A stretch of 15,146 nt of DNA from assembly GCA_964467785.1 (NCBI GenBank), contig CAYXVB010000085.1, forward strand, positions 1-15,146, written 5' to 3'. The translations under genes were made by a program, and so were the position numbers. This DNA is from CAYXVB01 sp964467785. Lineage in GTDB: Bacteria; Bdellovibrionota; UBA1018. Shown here piece by piece: positions 1-8,364 of the stretch (position 1 is the stretch's first letter; every line of letters begins with the position of its first letter). Below the pieces are notes generated by a model, which was not told the DNA's origin, searched no databases, and saw nothing but the letters and a program-made list of their open reading frames with translations.

Positions 1-40
1 AACTAACCCCTCCCTCCCAAGCTGGCCCGGTGAACGCCGC

Positions 41-69
41 TTGCCAGACCTGCCCCGGCACGAGACAAT
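41..69 (+). promoter_or_regulatory. Candidate sigma70-type promoter of the first lipoprotein gene
   Basis: TTGCCA at 41-46 and GACAAT at 64-69 are separated by exactly 17 nt and match the -35 and -10 consensus at 5 of 6 and 4 of 6 positions. Transcription would start near 76, only a few bases before the ATG at 79, so the message would be almost leaderless. This fits the absence of a properly spaced Shine-Dalgarno site there. It rests on motif matching only. Confidence 0.4.
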
Positions 70-78
70 CCCAGGGAC

Positions 79-660
79 ATGATCCTCCGGACCCTCTCGC
101 GCATGTTTTTCTGTCGAAGCCCATTGTGGCCCGGGCTCTGCCTTATCCTGGGGACCGTTGCGGCGGGCTCCCTGACAAGCTGCATGTCCGCGTACAAAAA
201 GAGCCTAGGCGAAGACATCAACCAGACGTTCACGCGGATGTACCTCACCGACATGAACATCGCCTGGCAGGCCGTGCTCGACGCGCTCAAGGCCGTCCCG
301 ATCGAGGTCAGCAATCGCGACGGCGGCTACTTACAGACCAAGTGGGTTGAGAACGCCTCCTCGCGCAGCCTCACGGACTTTTACGGCGAGACGGACAGCT
401 TCGCCAAGGCCCAGTACCGTTTCAAAGTCACCCTCGTCAAAGGCCTTTATCAAGGACGCTCCACGATCAAGATCTCCGTACAAAAGGATTCCATCGTCCA
501 GCGCGACGCGCTGGAGGGCTGGCGCCCGGTCGAGACCGACACGATCGAGGAAAACACCCTGCTCTACCGGATCGGTAGGATCATTACGATCAGGACCAAG
601 CTGAACCGGATCGAAGAGGACCGCATCAAACACAGCCTCGATCAAAACAAGGAGTTCTAG
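79..660 (+). CDS. Outer-membrane-type lipoprotein of unknown function, BamC-like in layout
   Basis: The 193-residue product begins with a basic N-terminus, a hydrophobic stretch at about residues 15-31 and a lipobox LTSC with Cys35 as the predicted lipidated residue. This points to export and processing by signal peptidase II. The residue after Cys is Met, not Asp, so outer-membrane sorting is expected. The mature part opens with a helix (around DINQTF) and continues with an alternating alpha/beta pattern. It includes the segment NIAWQAVLDALKAVP, then a glycine turn and strands, and resembles the helix-grip type domain of BamC-like and similar small lipoproteins. That resemblance is an inference from pattern, not a family match. 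ATG79 is chosen as the longest reasonable start. ATG103 would give an equally good signal peptide, and neither has a clear Shine-Dalgarno site. The coiled-coil gene follows 130 nt downstream on the same strand. Confidence 0.75.
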   Translation: MILRTLSRMFFCRSPLWPGLCLILGTVAAGSLTSCMSAYKKSLGEDINQTFTRMYLTDMNIAWQAVLDALKAVPIEVSNRDGGYLQTKWVENASSRSLTDFYGETDSFAKAQYRFKVTLVKGLYQGRSTIKISVQKDSIVQRDALEGWRPVETDTIEENTLLYRIGRIITIRTKLNRIEEDRIKHSLDQNKEF

Positions 661-790
661 GCAAAACGCGGACGAACGCGGACTCGGACTCGGAAAAAGC
701 TGCCCATCCCATTCCGATTCGACGCCTGATATCCTCAACCAGGAACTGCCCTTGCTCCCTTTGGCGCGGGGCCGGATCGGAGGCGATGCG

Positions 791-2827
791 ATGCCCGGGA
801 TTTCTTCCTCGACCGACAGCAATTACAACTACTACCGCCAGCGGGTGACCGATCTCGAGGATCAACTCGGCGAGGACCGCAAGAACGCGGAAGAAGCGCG
901 CAAGCGCGAGCTTGCTTCGCTGCAGGAGCGACAGAAAGCCGAGCTCGAACGAAAGGATCGCCAGACCGAGGAAACGATCCGCAACGTCCGCGAGAACGCG
1001 TCCACCTCGCTCGAGCGCGAACGGGAGAACGCCAAGCGCGACCGGGACGAGATCCTCAAGACCACCTATAACAAGGTGGGACGCTACGGCGGGCTCGATC
1101 CCTTCGCCCTCAAGGAGCAGGTCAAGAACCTAAAGGAAGAAAACGACATTCGCGATGTCGAGCACGAACGCTCCGTAAAACTGACCGAAGAGGACTATCA
1201 CAAAAAGCTCGAGGAATCCGAGCGCCGTTACAACGAACGACTCGAACGGACCTCCGACGAAGCCAAGAGCGCGGCCGCTCGCTCCTATTCCAAGACCCAC
1301 CGGGAGCAGGAAAAAGACTACGCCCAGCTCCGCGACGAGTCCCAGGAAAAATACGACGAGCTCGTTCGCCAGATGAACACCGAGCGGGTCGAAAACGCCA
1401 AGCGCCTCAACTCCATCGTCGAGGAATACGAGCGCAAGGAAAAGAAAACCGACGACCAAAAATCCAACTCCTCCGAGAAGCTCGAGGCCAGCTACCAGAA
1501 AAAGCTCGAGGATACGGTCCTCATCGCCAACCGCACCGCGGCCGAGGCCAATCAACGCAGTCAGGAAAGCGTCCGCAAAATGCAGGATCACCTTGCCCTT
1601 TACGGCAAAGAGGCCGGCAAGGGAACGGCGGAAGCTCTCGACCGTTTCGAGCACGAAAACAAGGTCCGTCTCGAGAAAATGCAGGACATCCACGAAAAGG
1701 AACTGGACAAGATCCGAAGCGCCAACGAGGCCGCGCTCCGCCGCAACGAGACCACCCATGCGGAAACGATGGCCGACAAGGATCTCTACATGACGAACGT
1801 CACCCGCCGGATGGCCGATGACGCCCATCGCGACCGCAAGGAGCTTTCGGACACGCATGAACGCGCCACGAACACGATCCAGCGCCAGCACGATCATGAC
1901 AAGGAAGTCGCCCAGCGGTCCCACGACAACCAGCTCCGCATTCAGAACGAGCAGCACGCCTCGGCGCTCGAGGAACAGGGACGCGCTTTTCAGCGTACGC
2001 TCTCCCATAACCAGGAATTCCATGACGCCGAGGTCTCGCGACTGCAGGAGCGGTTGACCCTGCAACAGACCACTTCGGATCCTAACCAGGTCCCCATCGG
2101 CGCCTATGAAAAGATCAGGAAATCGGTCGGCAAGGAATTCACCAAGCAGCTTGACGCCGAGCAAGAGCGCAATAAGCGGTCCGTGGAAACCCTTCAGGAA
2201 GGCAACCTCCAGAAGTACTCCGACCTGCGCCGCGAAAAGGAGCAGAACGAAACCGGGATCCGCATGGAGGCGGCGCTCGAGCGCCATCTCGACCGCAAGT
2301 CCATGCTCGCCCATATCGAGGATACGGAATTCCAGAAGCAGGAAGCGCTTCGCAAAAAGGAATACGACACCTACCGTGAGACGCAGAACCTCAATCGCAG
2401 TTACGCCACGTCGCTCGAGAAGCAACGCGCCAGCCTCGACGAGGTGATCAATCTCCAGCGCAATGATGCGGCGTTTAAACTCCAGTCCCAGCGCCAGGAC
2501 GCCGAATTCGAACAGCGCCGGGCGCATCGCGAGTTCGCCGCGCGAGAGAGCGAGCTGATCCGCAATCACGAGGACAAGCTGCAGACTGCCAAGAACGAGC
2601 TCACCGCCCGTATGGAAGAAACCAAGCTTCAGGGGCAGGTGGCCGTGCGCGATGCCGAACAACGTGGTAAGCAGTTATTAGAGGAACAAGCGCGCTCCTA
2701 CGAGCAGAAGATCGCCCGGATGGAGGAGCAGCACAAGGAACACGAGCGCTACCTCAAGGACAATTTCAACGAACAACTGGAGAAGCTGAAGCGCTCGTAT
2801 GATCTCAACAACAAGAAGAAAAGTTAA
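791..2827 (+). CDS. Long segmented coiled-coil (rod) protein, possible cytoskeletal filament protein
   Basis: The 678-residue protein is extremely rich in Glu, Lys, Arg, Gln and Asp and shows near-continuous heptad-like helix. It has no signal peptide, no membrane segment and no recognisable enzymatic domain. A short polar head (residues 1-15) precedes the rod. Two likely breaks are visible: KVGRYGGLDPF at about residues 95-105 and DPNQVPIGAY at about 430-439. This gives three helical segments and a short basic tail ending NNKKKS. The layout recalls bacterial coiled-coil-rich, intermediate-filament-like proteins such as crescentin and the Bdellovibrio Ccrp protein, but coiled coils converge easily and orthology cannot be claimed. 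ATG791 is preferred over an upstream in-frame TTG at 752 because GGAGG lies about 7 nt before it. The 3' end overlaps the pyruvate kinase start by 29 nt, which suggests translational coupling. A role as a scaffold or SMC-like structural protein is equally open. Confidence 0.8.
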   Translation: MPGISSSTDSNYNYYRQRVTDLEDQLGEDRKNAEEARKRELASLQERQKAELERKDRQTEETIRNVRENASTSLERERENAKRDRDEILKTTYNKVGRYGGLDPFALKEQVKNLKEENDIRDVEHERSVKLTEEDYHKKLEESERRYNERLERTSDEAKSAAARSYSKTHREQEKDYAQLRDESQEKYDELVRQMNTERVENAKRLNSIVEEYERKEKKTDDQKSNSSEKLEASYQKKLEDTVLIANRTAAEANQRSQESVRKMQDHLALYGKEAGKGTAEALDRFEHENKVRLEKMQDIHEKELDKIRSANEAALRRNETTHAETMADKDLYMTNVTRRMADDAHRDRKELSDTHERATNTIQRQHDHDKEVAQRSHDNQLRIQNEQHASALEEQGRAFQRTLSHNQEFHDAEVSRLQERLTLQQTTSDPNQVPIGAYEKIRKSVGKEFTKQLDAEQERNKRSVETLQEGNLQKYSDLRREKEQNETGIRMEAALERHLDRKSMLAHIEDTEFQKQEALRKKEYDTYRETQNLNRSYATSLEKQRASLDEVINLQRNDAAFKLQSQRQDAEFEQRRAHREFAARESELIRNHEDKLQTAKNELTARMEETKLQGQVAVRDAEQRGKQLLEEQARSYEQKIARMEEQHKEHERYLKDNFNEQLEKLKRSYDLNNKKKS

Positions 2828-4256
2828 GATCGTCTGCACCTTGGGCCCCTCCTCTTCCACTGCGGAGAGGATCCGGGAGCTCATCGACGCAGGCATGGAC
2901 GTCGCGCGGCTGAACTTCAGCCACGGCACTCATGATTTCCACGCCGGCTTGATCGCGAACATTCGCGAGGCCGCGCGCAAAGCCGGTAAATCCGTGGCGA
3001 TCATGCAGGACCTCCAAGGCCCCAAGCTTCGCGCCGGCAAACTCCAAAAAGGCGGCGTCGAGCTCAAGGCGGGTGATCGGGTGCTTCTCTTCCCCGAAGG
3101 CTCAACCCCGAAAATGTCCACCACGGGGCGCATCGCTATCCCCATTTCGGCCGAGATCGCGCTCTCGATCTCGCAAGATGTGCGCAAGGGCGCGCGCATC
3201 CTTTTTGACGACGGCAAGATCGCGACGGTCGTCTCCGAGGTCAATCCCCCGGAAATCGTGGTCGAAGTCGAAGTCGGCGGCAAGCTGACCGACAATAAAG
3301 GCATGAATCTCCCGGGCACGCCGCTCTCGATGCCGTGCGTGACCGAAAAGGACCTGGAAGACCTGAAATTCGGGCTCGCTCAAGGCGTGGACGCCGTGGC
3401 CCTCTCCTTCGTCCGCACCGCCTCGGACATCGAGACGGTCAAGGAGCGGATCCGAAAACAGATGAACCAGCCCCCGATCGTGATCGCGAAGATCGAGCGC
3501 GAGGAAGCGATCGATTATCATGATGCGATCATCGAGACGGCCGACGGCTTGCTCGTCGCCCGCGGCGACATGGCGGTCGAGATCGGCGCTGAACGCGTCC
3601 CCAACGTGCAGAAACAGCTCATTCGCGCCTGCAACGAGATCGGGGTCCCGATCATCACCGCGACCCAGATGCTGGAGTCGATGATCACGTCACCCACTCC
3701 GACCCGCGCTGAAGCAAGCGACGTGGCCAACGCGGTCTTCGACGGCACCGACGCGGTGATGCTCTCGGGCGAGAGCGCCTCGGGCGCCTACCCGGTCGAA
3801 TCGGTGCGCACGATGGCCCGAATCGTCCTCGAAGCCGAGCGCAATCGCGACCTCAATTCGCGCCACATCACCGCGCAGCCGATTCCCGGCTCCGTGGTCG
3901 AAGCGATCGAGCAAAGCGCGGCGACGATCGCCCGCCAGGTCGGCGCGGTGGCGATCGCCTGCATCACCCACTCGGGGATGGCGGCGCGCACGCTGGCTAA
4001 GTACCGCCCTGAGCCCCCGATCGTCGCGATCATGGATAACGAGCAGGCCCTAAACCGCCTCGCTTTCGTCTGGGGCGTCAAAGGGGTGCTCATCCCAAAG
4101 ATCCTCCAAACGGACGATCTCTTTGCCATGGTCGAATCCGCGCTTCAGTCTCACGGCTGGGCCGAGGCCGAAGACCTCGTCGTGGTCACCGCCGGCATGC
4201 CCACCCTGCGGCGCGGCACCACAAACATGGTCAAAGTCCATCGCGTCAGCGTCTAA
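2799..4256 (+). CDS. pyk: Pyruvate kinase
   Basis: The enzyme converts phosphoenolpyruvate and ADP to pyruvate and ATP, the last step of glycolysis. The 485-residue length is usual for bacterial forms. The N-terminal KIVCTLGPSS is followed by RLNFSHG (Arg37, Asn39, Ser41), MQDLQGPKLR (Asp71, Lys76), the B-domain, IAKIE (Lys231 and the metal ligand Glu233), ARGD (Asp257) and TATQMLESM (Thr289). The C-terminal effector domain ends GTTNMVKVH. The segment DLQGPK carries Leu-Gln-Lys where potassium-dependent enzymes have Thr-Lys-Glu, so potassium-independent catalysis is predicted. The start ATG2799 lies inside the end of the coiled-coil gene. GGAG at 2779-2782 is a distant ribosome site, so translation probably depends on the upstream gene. 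The 25-bp inverted repeat begins 6 nt after the stop and could form the transcript's 3' end. Confidence 0.97.
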   Translation: MISTTRRKVKIVCTLGPSSSTAERIRELIDAGMDVARLNFSHGTHDFHAGLIANIREAARKAGKSVAIMQDLQGPKLRAGKLQKGGVELKAGDRVLLFPEGSTPKMSTTGRIAIPISAEIALSISQDVRKGARILFDDGKIATVVSEVNPPEIVVEVEVGGKLTDNKGMNLPGTPLSMPCVTEKDLEDLKFGLAQGVDAVALSFVRTASDIETVKERIRKQMNQPPIVIAKIEREEAIDYHDAIIETADGLLVARGDMAVEIGAERVPNVQKQLIRACNEIGVPIITATQMLESMITSPTPTRAEASDVANAVFDGTDAVMLSGESASGAYPVESVRTMARIVLEAERNRDLNSRHITAQPIPGSVVEAIEQSAATIARQVGAVAIACITHSGMAARTLAKYRPEPPIVAIMDNEQALNRLAFVWGVKGVLIPKILQTDDLFAMVESALQSHGWAEAEDLVVVTAGMPTLRRGTTNMVKVHRVSV

Positions 4257-4261
4257 AAATC

Positions 4262-4350
4262 GGTATCCGCTTCCTTTTTGATGCACGGCGCGTCATCAAT
4301 TCAATCTCCCCGCCACTAACGCAGTGTGCATCAAAAAGGAAGCGGATACC
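4262..4350. repeat. 89-bp element with perfect 25-bp terminal inverted repeats (MITE/REP-like or terminator-like)
   Basis: The arm at 4262-4286 (starting GGTATCCGCTTCC and ending GATGCAC) is the exact reverse complement of 4326-4350 (starting GTGCATC and ending GGATACC), with 39 nt between. The arms contain an internal run of five T or A. A perfect 25-bp arm with a 39-nt loop is more than an ordinary terminator needs and fits a small non-autonomous mobile element or an intergenic palindromic repeat. I see no convincing target-site duplication on its flanks (AAAAATC on the left, TTGAATC on the right) and no second copy in the window. Transcribed, it would form a strong hairpin between pyk and mutS. 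Confidence 0.85.
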
Positions 4351-4388
4351 TTGAATCCCCGCCATCCTGCTGCTAGGCCTAACCATCT

Positions 4389-7109
4389 ATGGCGGCACAG
4401 GACAACGAACAGACTCCCTTGATGAAGCAGTACCATGAGCTCAAGGCCCAGGCCGATGGAGCCATGCTTCTGTTCCGTATGGGCGACTTTTATGAGCTGT
4501 TCGGCGACGATGCCGTCGAGGCAGCGCGCCTTCTTGAAATCACCCTCACCTCTCGCGACAAAAATAAGCCCAACCCCATGCCCATGGCCGGGGTTCCGCA
4601 CCATAGCGTGCAGGGCTACATCCAACGCCTACTCAAATGCGGCAAAAAAATTGCCATCGGGGATCAGCTCGAAGACCCAGCCGCTGCCAAGGGCATCGTC
4701 AAGCGCGGCATCACACGCGTGTTCACGCCGGGTGTGCGCTTTGACATCGAAGGCCTCGATGGCAACGAAGCCAATTACCTCGCCTCAATCGTGCCCGCGG
4801 AATCCGACTCACCCAAAGCCGCGCCGAAATGGATCCTCGCCTGCGTCGACGCCTCGACTGGCGAAGCGCTTCTCTCCCAACCGCTCGATGAGGAAAAGCT
4901 GACGAACGAACTCGTCGCGCGCCCCATCCGCCACCTCATCGGCCTGGGCACCGTCCTGGCCGCGGCGCCGCTCAAACTTCTCCTCGATCCCATGCGCGGC
5001 CAGATCCTGGTCGAAGAGCTTCCGCCCAACTACCTCGCCGTTCCGCAGGCCCGTGACCTGCTCAAGACCCATTACGAAATCGGCGAGCTCGCGGCCTTTC
5101 TCCCGACGGACGCGTCAGCCCTCGCCCTAGGGCTCGCGCTCCACTACGCCCTCAGAACCCAGCGTACCGAAAAGCTCGCGCACCTGCGTCTGCCTGCCCC
5201 GATGAATCTCCCGCGCACCCTTGCCCTCGGCCCCCGCACCGCGCAGCATCTCGATCTCATTCCCTCCGCCGAAGGCGGTCCCAATCTCTACCAGACCATC
5301 AATCGAACCCGTTCCGCGCTCGGCGCCCGCGCCCTCAAGCGCTGGTTGCTCGCGCCGCTCAAGGCCCCGGGCGAGATCGCCGCGCGCCAGTCCTCCGTCC
5401 GCGAGCTTGCCGAGTCCGCCGAAAAAAGTTCCGGCCACGTCGTCAACCGGCTCGGCCTGGAACTCGCCAACCTCTACGACCTCGAACGCATCTGCGGGCG
5501 CGTCAACGCCAACCTCGCCAACCCACGCGACACGCTCGCGCTTGGCCGTTCGCTCGCCGCGCTCCATGGCGTCACCGATCTCATCCGCGAAACGCACTCC
5601 CCCCTTCTCCAGGGCATGCGCCGCGATCTCGCGCAACTCGACGAAAAGCTTTCGCCGCTCGCCCGCCGCATCACGACCCTTCAAAAAGACGATGCCCCGC
5701 TGCTCGCGCGCGATGGCGGCATTTTCAACAAGGGCACCACGCCCGAGCTCGACCGCCTGATATCACTCACTGAGGACGGCCAAAAATGGCTCGTCGATCT
5801 CGAGCAGCGCGAGCGCGAAGCCACCCAGATCCCTTCACTCAAGGTCCGCTACAACCGCGTCTTTGGCTACTATATCGAGATCACGCAGGCGCACCTCAAG
5901 AACACTCCCGCCCACTACCAACGCAAGCAGACCACGGTAGGCGCCGAGCGCTTTTTCACCGAGGAGCTCAAGAAGTTCGAAGAAGAGATCGTCCATGCCT
6001 CGGCCCGGCAAAAAGCCCTCGAACTCGAGCTTTTCGACGGACTCCTCCAGGACATCCGCGCGCAAACGGCGCTCATCATGGAGGCTGCCCGCCTGCTCGG
6101 CGAATTGGACGCGCTGCTTTCCCTTTCGCTTCTCGCGCAGGAGCCGGGCTGGTGTTTCCCCACCGTTGATGATTCGCTCCGGCTCGAGATCCGGGACGGC
6201 CGCCACCCGCTCGTGGACCATACAGGCGGGGGCACGCGCGACACCTTCGTGCCCAACGACGTTCAGCTCGGTCCCGAATCCCGCCTTACGCTCATGATCA
6301 CCGGCCCCAATATGGGCGGCAAATCCACCGTGATGCGCCAGACCGCGCTCATCGTGATCCTCGGACAGATGGGTTCGCCCGTACCCGCTTCCCATGCGAG
6401 CTGGGGCGCCGTCTCCTCGCTCTATACCCGCATCGGCGCGCACGACGCGATCGCGCGCGGGCAGTCGACGTTCATGGTCGAGATGTCCGAGCTCGCGCAC
6501 ATCCTTCATCACGCGGACGAACGATCGCTCATTTTGCTCGACGAGATCGGCCGCGGCACCAGCACGTACGACGGAATGAGCGTCGCTTACGCCACGCTCG
6601 AGTGGATCTGTACCCAAATCCAGGCTCGGACTCTCTTTGCGACGCACTATCACGAGCTCACCCGCCTCGTGAGCGAGTTCCCTCTTCTGGCCAACGCGCA
6701 CATGGCGGTCGATTCCGGGCAGGGCGGCAAGCAAGGCACCCTGCGCTTCCTCTATAAGCTCAAGGACGGGCCAGCCAACGAATCTTTCGGCGTCCACGTC
6801 GCCAAGATCGCGGGCCTTCCCAAGCAGGTCATCTCACGCGCCTGGGCCGTGCTCGAAAACCTCGAAAAGTCCGGAGCCCACTTGATCTCGGCGGAGGACA
6901 GCTCGCAGCTCTCGCTCTTTGCCCTGCCGGCGCAAAGCGCGCCAGGTTCGGGCGCGATGGCGCACCCGCCCGAGCCGGTGCCCGAACCCGCGCCCCATCC
7001 CGCGCTCCTTGCCCTGGACGAAATCAAGATCGACGAGCTGACGCCGATCCAGGCTTTGAACTTCGTCCACAAGCTTCAAACCCTGGCGAAGGAATCGGCA
7101 CGGGTTTGA
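4389..7109 (+). CDS. mutS: DNA mismatch repair ATPase MutS
   Basis: MutS binds base mismatches and small loops in newly replicated DNA and, using ATP, recruits MutL. The 906-residue protein has all expected domains. The mismatch-binding domain contains GDFYELF with the Phe34-x-Glu36 wedge. The connector, core and clamp regions follow, with the conserved KVRYNRVFGYYIEI segment. The ATPase domain has Walker A GPNMGGKST (639-647), Walker B LILLDEIGRGTST (Asp718, Glu719) and the ATHYHELT motif near 751-758. A proline-rich linker at about 855-875 leads to the C-terminal LTPIQALNFVHKL helix typical of the dimerisation/tetramerisation region. Start ATG4389 has no good Shine-Dalgarno site. TTGAAT at 4351-4356 and a weak TGC-TAGGCC extended -10 ending at 4379 are spaced 17 nt and could give a near-leaderless message. 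It converges with mutY. Confidence 0.98.
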   Translation: MAAQDNEQTPLMKQYHELKAQADGAMLLFRMGDFYELFGDDAVEAARLLEITLTSRDKNKPNPMPMAGVPHHSVQGYIQRLLKCGKKIAIGDQLEDPAAAKGIVKRGITRVFTPGVRFDIEGLDGNEANYLASIVPAESDSPKAAPKWILACVDASTGEALLSQPLDEEKLTNELVARPIRHLIGLGTVLAAAPLKLLLDPMRGQILVEELPPNYLAVPQARDLLKTHYEIGELAAFLPTDASALALGLALHYALRTQRTEKLAHLRLPAPMNLPRTLALGPRTAQHLDLIPSAEGGPNLYQTINRTRSALGARALKRWLLAPLKAPGEIAARQSSVRELAESAEKSSGHVVNRLGLELANLYDLERICGRVNANLANPRDTLALGRSLAALHGVTDLIRETHSPLLQGMRRDLAQLDEKLSPLARRITTLQKDDAPLLARDGGIFNKGTTPELDRLISLTEDGQKWLVDLEQREREATQIPSLKVRYNRVFGYYIEITQAHLKNTPAHYQRKQTTVGAERFFTEELKKFEEEIVHASARQKALELELFDGLLQDIRAQTALIMEAARLLGELDALLSLSLLAQEPGWCFPTVDDSLRLEIRDGRHPLVDHTGGGTRDTFVPNDVQLGPESRLTLMITGPNMGGKSTVMRQTALIVILGQMGSPVPASHASWGAVSSLYTRIGAHDAIARGQSTFMVEMSELAHILHHADERSLILLDEIGRGTSTYDGMSVAYATLEWICTQIQARTLFATHYHELTRLVSEFPLLANAHMAVDSGQGGKQGTLRFLYKLKDGPANESFGVHVAKIAGLPKQVISRAWAVLENLEKSGAHLISAEDSSQLSLFALPAQSAPGSGAMAHPPEPVPEPAPHPALLALDEIKIDELTPIQALNFVHKLQTLAKESARV

Positions 7110-7133
7110 CCCAAGCCGGTTCCGTCGCGCGCC

Positions 7134-8264
7134 TCACGACTGAATCCGATCAAGGCTCGCTGCGCTGAAATACCGTTGCCGGACCAGAGCGAGCGATTTT
7201 TTCAGCGCTGAGCCGACTGCCACGTCCGGGGCACCCGGATCCAACCAACGAAGCGGCCCCATCACGTCGACGGTCATTGGCTCCCCCGCGCGCAACATGG
7301 GGGGCGCTTGCCACACGCGAGTTCGGCGCTGGATCTTATGTCGGGTGACCACATGGCGTGACTCGACCTCTCCCACGGCTTTGAGTGGCAACGAAAGCGT
7401 GGCCAAGGCCTGCTCATCGAGCAGATCCCAGAGCCCCGATCGCCACTCTCCGGCGGAACGTTGACGCACCAAGACCCTGCCGGTCGCGGCGTCCACCACG
7501 CAGTGGACCTCTTCGCGCACCTCGATCCACTCCTTGGGCTTCTTGCGAGGCGGAAAGGATTCGACACACTGGCGCGCGTTCGCGCGACACACGTCCGCCA
7601 GCGGGCAGATCGCGCACTTCGCTCCCCGAGGAGTACAGACCGTGGCGCCAAGCTCCATCAGCGCTTGATTCATCACCGAAGGCCTGAGACCGATCGCCGC
7701 CGCACGCTCCACATAGCGTCGCGCTAGGCGCCAGAGCCGGGCTTTGTAAGTCGCATCGCCCCCACCGCGCGACAAGCAGCGCACGCGCGACAGCACGCGC
7801 TCCACGTTGCCGTCGAGAATCGGCTCGGCGACATCGCCGGAAATCGATCGGATCGCTCCCGCCGTGTACGGCCCAACGCCCGGGACTTCCAACCACTCCT
7901 CGCGCGTGACCGGAAAGCGTCCTGCCGCGACGATCCGCTGCGCCGCTCGGTGCAGATTACGGGCGCGCGAGTAATAGCCCAGGCCCGCCCAATGGAGCAT
8001 CACCTCGGCCTCCGGCGCGGCGGCCAGCGACTCGACCGTCGGAAAGCGTTCCAAAAACCGTTCAAAATAAGGTACCACAGTAACGACCTGGGTCTGTTGC
8101 AGCATGATCTCGGAAATCCAGACGCGATAAGGCGTCGGCTCATCCCGCCAAGGCAAGACACGTTTTTGACGCTCAAACCAGTCCGAAATCGAACGCAAGC
8201 GATCGTGCCAATAGCTTTTATCCGCGCCATTCGAAGGATTCTTTCGGGGACTCCTCTTGCTCAT
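7134..8264 (-). CDS. mutY: A/G-specific adenine DNA glycosylase MutY
   Basis: MutY removes adenine mispaired with 8-oxoguanine or guanine and so prevents G:C to T:A transversions. The 376-residue protein has the catalytic Glu52 in SEIMLQQTQV, the helix-hairpin-helix VPGVGPYTAGA (127-137) and the catalytic Asp151 in LDGNVERVL. The [4Fe-4S] ligands are Cys210, 217, 220 and 226 in the C-x6-C-x2-C-x5-C spacing. The C-terminal third (about 245-376) corresponds to the NUDIX-like 8-oxoG recognition domain. On its own strand the start is preceded by GGGAGAA about 10 nt upstream. Its stop lies 24 bp from the mutS stop, so two repair genes face each other. A 100-bp gap (8265-8364) separates it from the divergently transcribed amidase and must hold both promoters, neither of which I can place with confidence. 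Confidence 0.97.
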   Translation of the reverse strand: MSKRSPRKNPSNGADKSYWHDRLRSISDWFERQKRVLPWRDEPTPYRVWISEIMLQQTQVVTVVPYFERFLERFPTVESLAAAPEAEVMLHWAGLGYYSRARNLHRAAQRIVAAGRFPVTREEWLEVPGVGPYTAGAIRSISGDVAEPILDGNVERVLSRVRCLSRGGGDATYKARLWRLARRYVERAAAIGLRPSVMNQALMELGATVCTPRGAKCAICPLADVCRANARQCVESFPPRKKPKEWIEVREEVHCVVDAATGRVLVRQRSAGEWRSGLWDLLDEQALATLSLPLKAVGEVESRHVVTRHKIQRRTRVWQAPPMLRAGEPMTVDVMGPLRWLDPGAPDVAVGSALKKSLALVRQRYFSAASLDRIQS

Positions 8265-8364
8265 GCGCCCGGTTCTCCCATAAGCTGAAAAAGGGCGGCA
8301 AGAGATATTTCAAAGGATCGGCCCGGACGGGGTCGCAAACACAGGTCAGGAAGACCTTGAGAGT

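Noticed and set aside
752..790. TTG752 as start of the coiled-coil gene
   Set aside because: ATG791 has a well-spaced GGAGG, and the 13 extra residues are unlike the rest of the protein.
1130..2662. 510-codon open frame on the minus strand inside the coiled-coil gene
   Set aside because: It is the mirror of a GC-rich, Glu/Lys/Arg-rich coding sequence, which yields long Leu/Val/Gly-rich antisense frames. It has no ribosome site or recognisable domain, and the plus-strand protein explains the region.
5835..6797. 320-codon minus-strand frame opposite the mutS ATPase domain
   Set aside because: It is a shadow of mutS, with no domain signature and no independent start signals.
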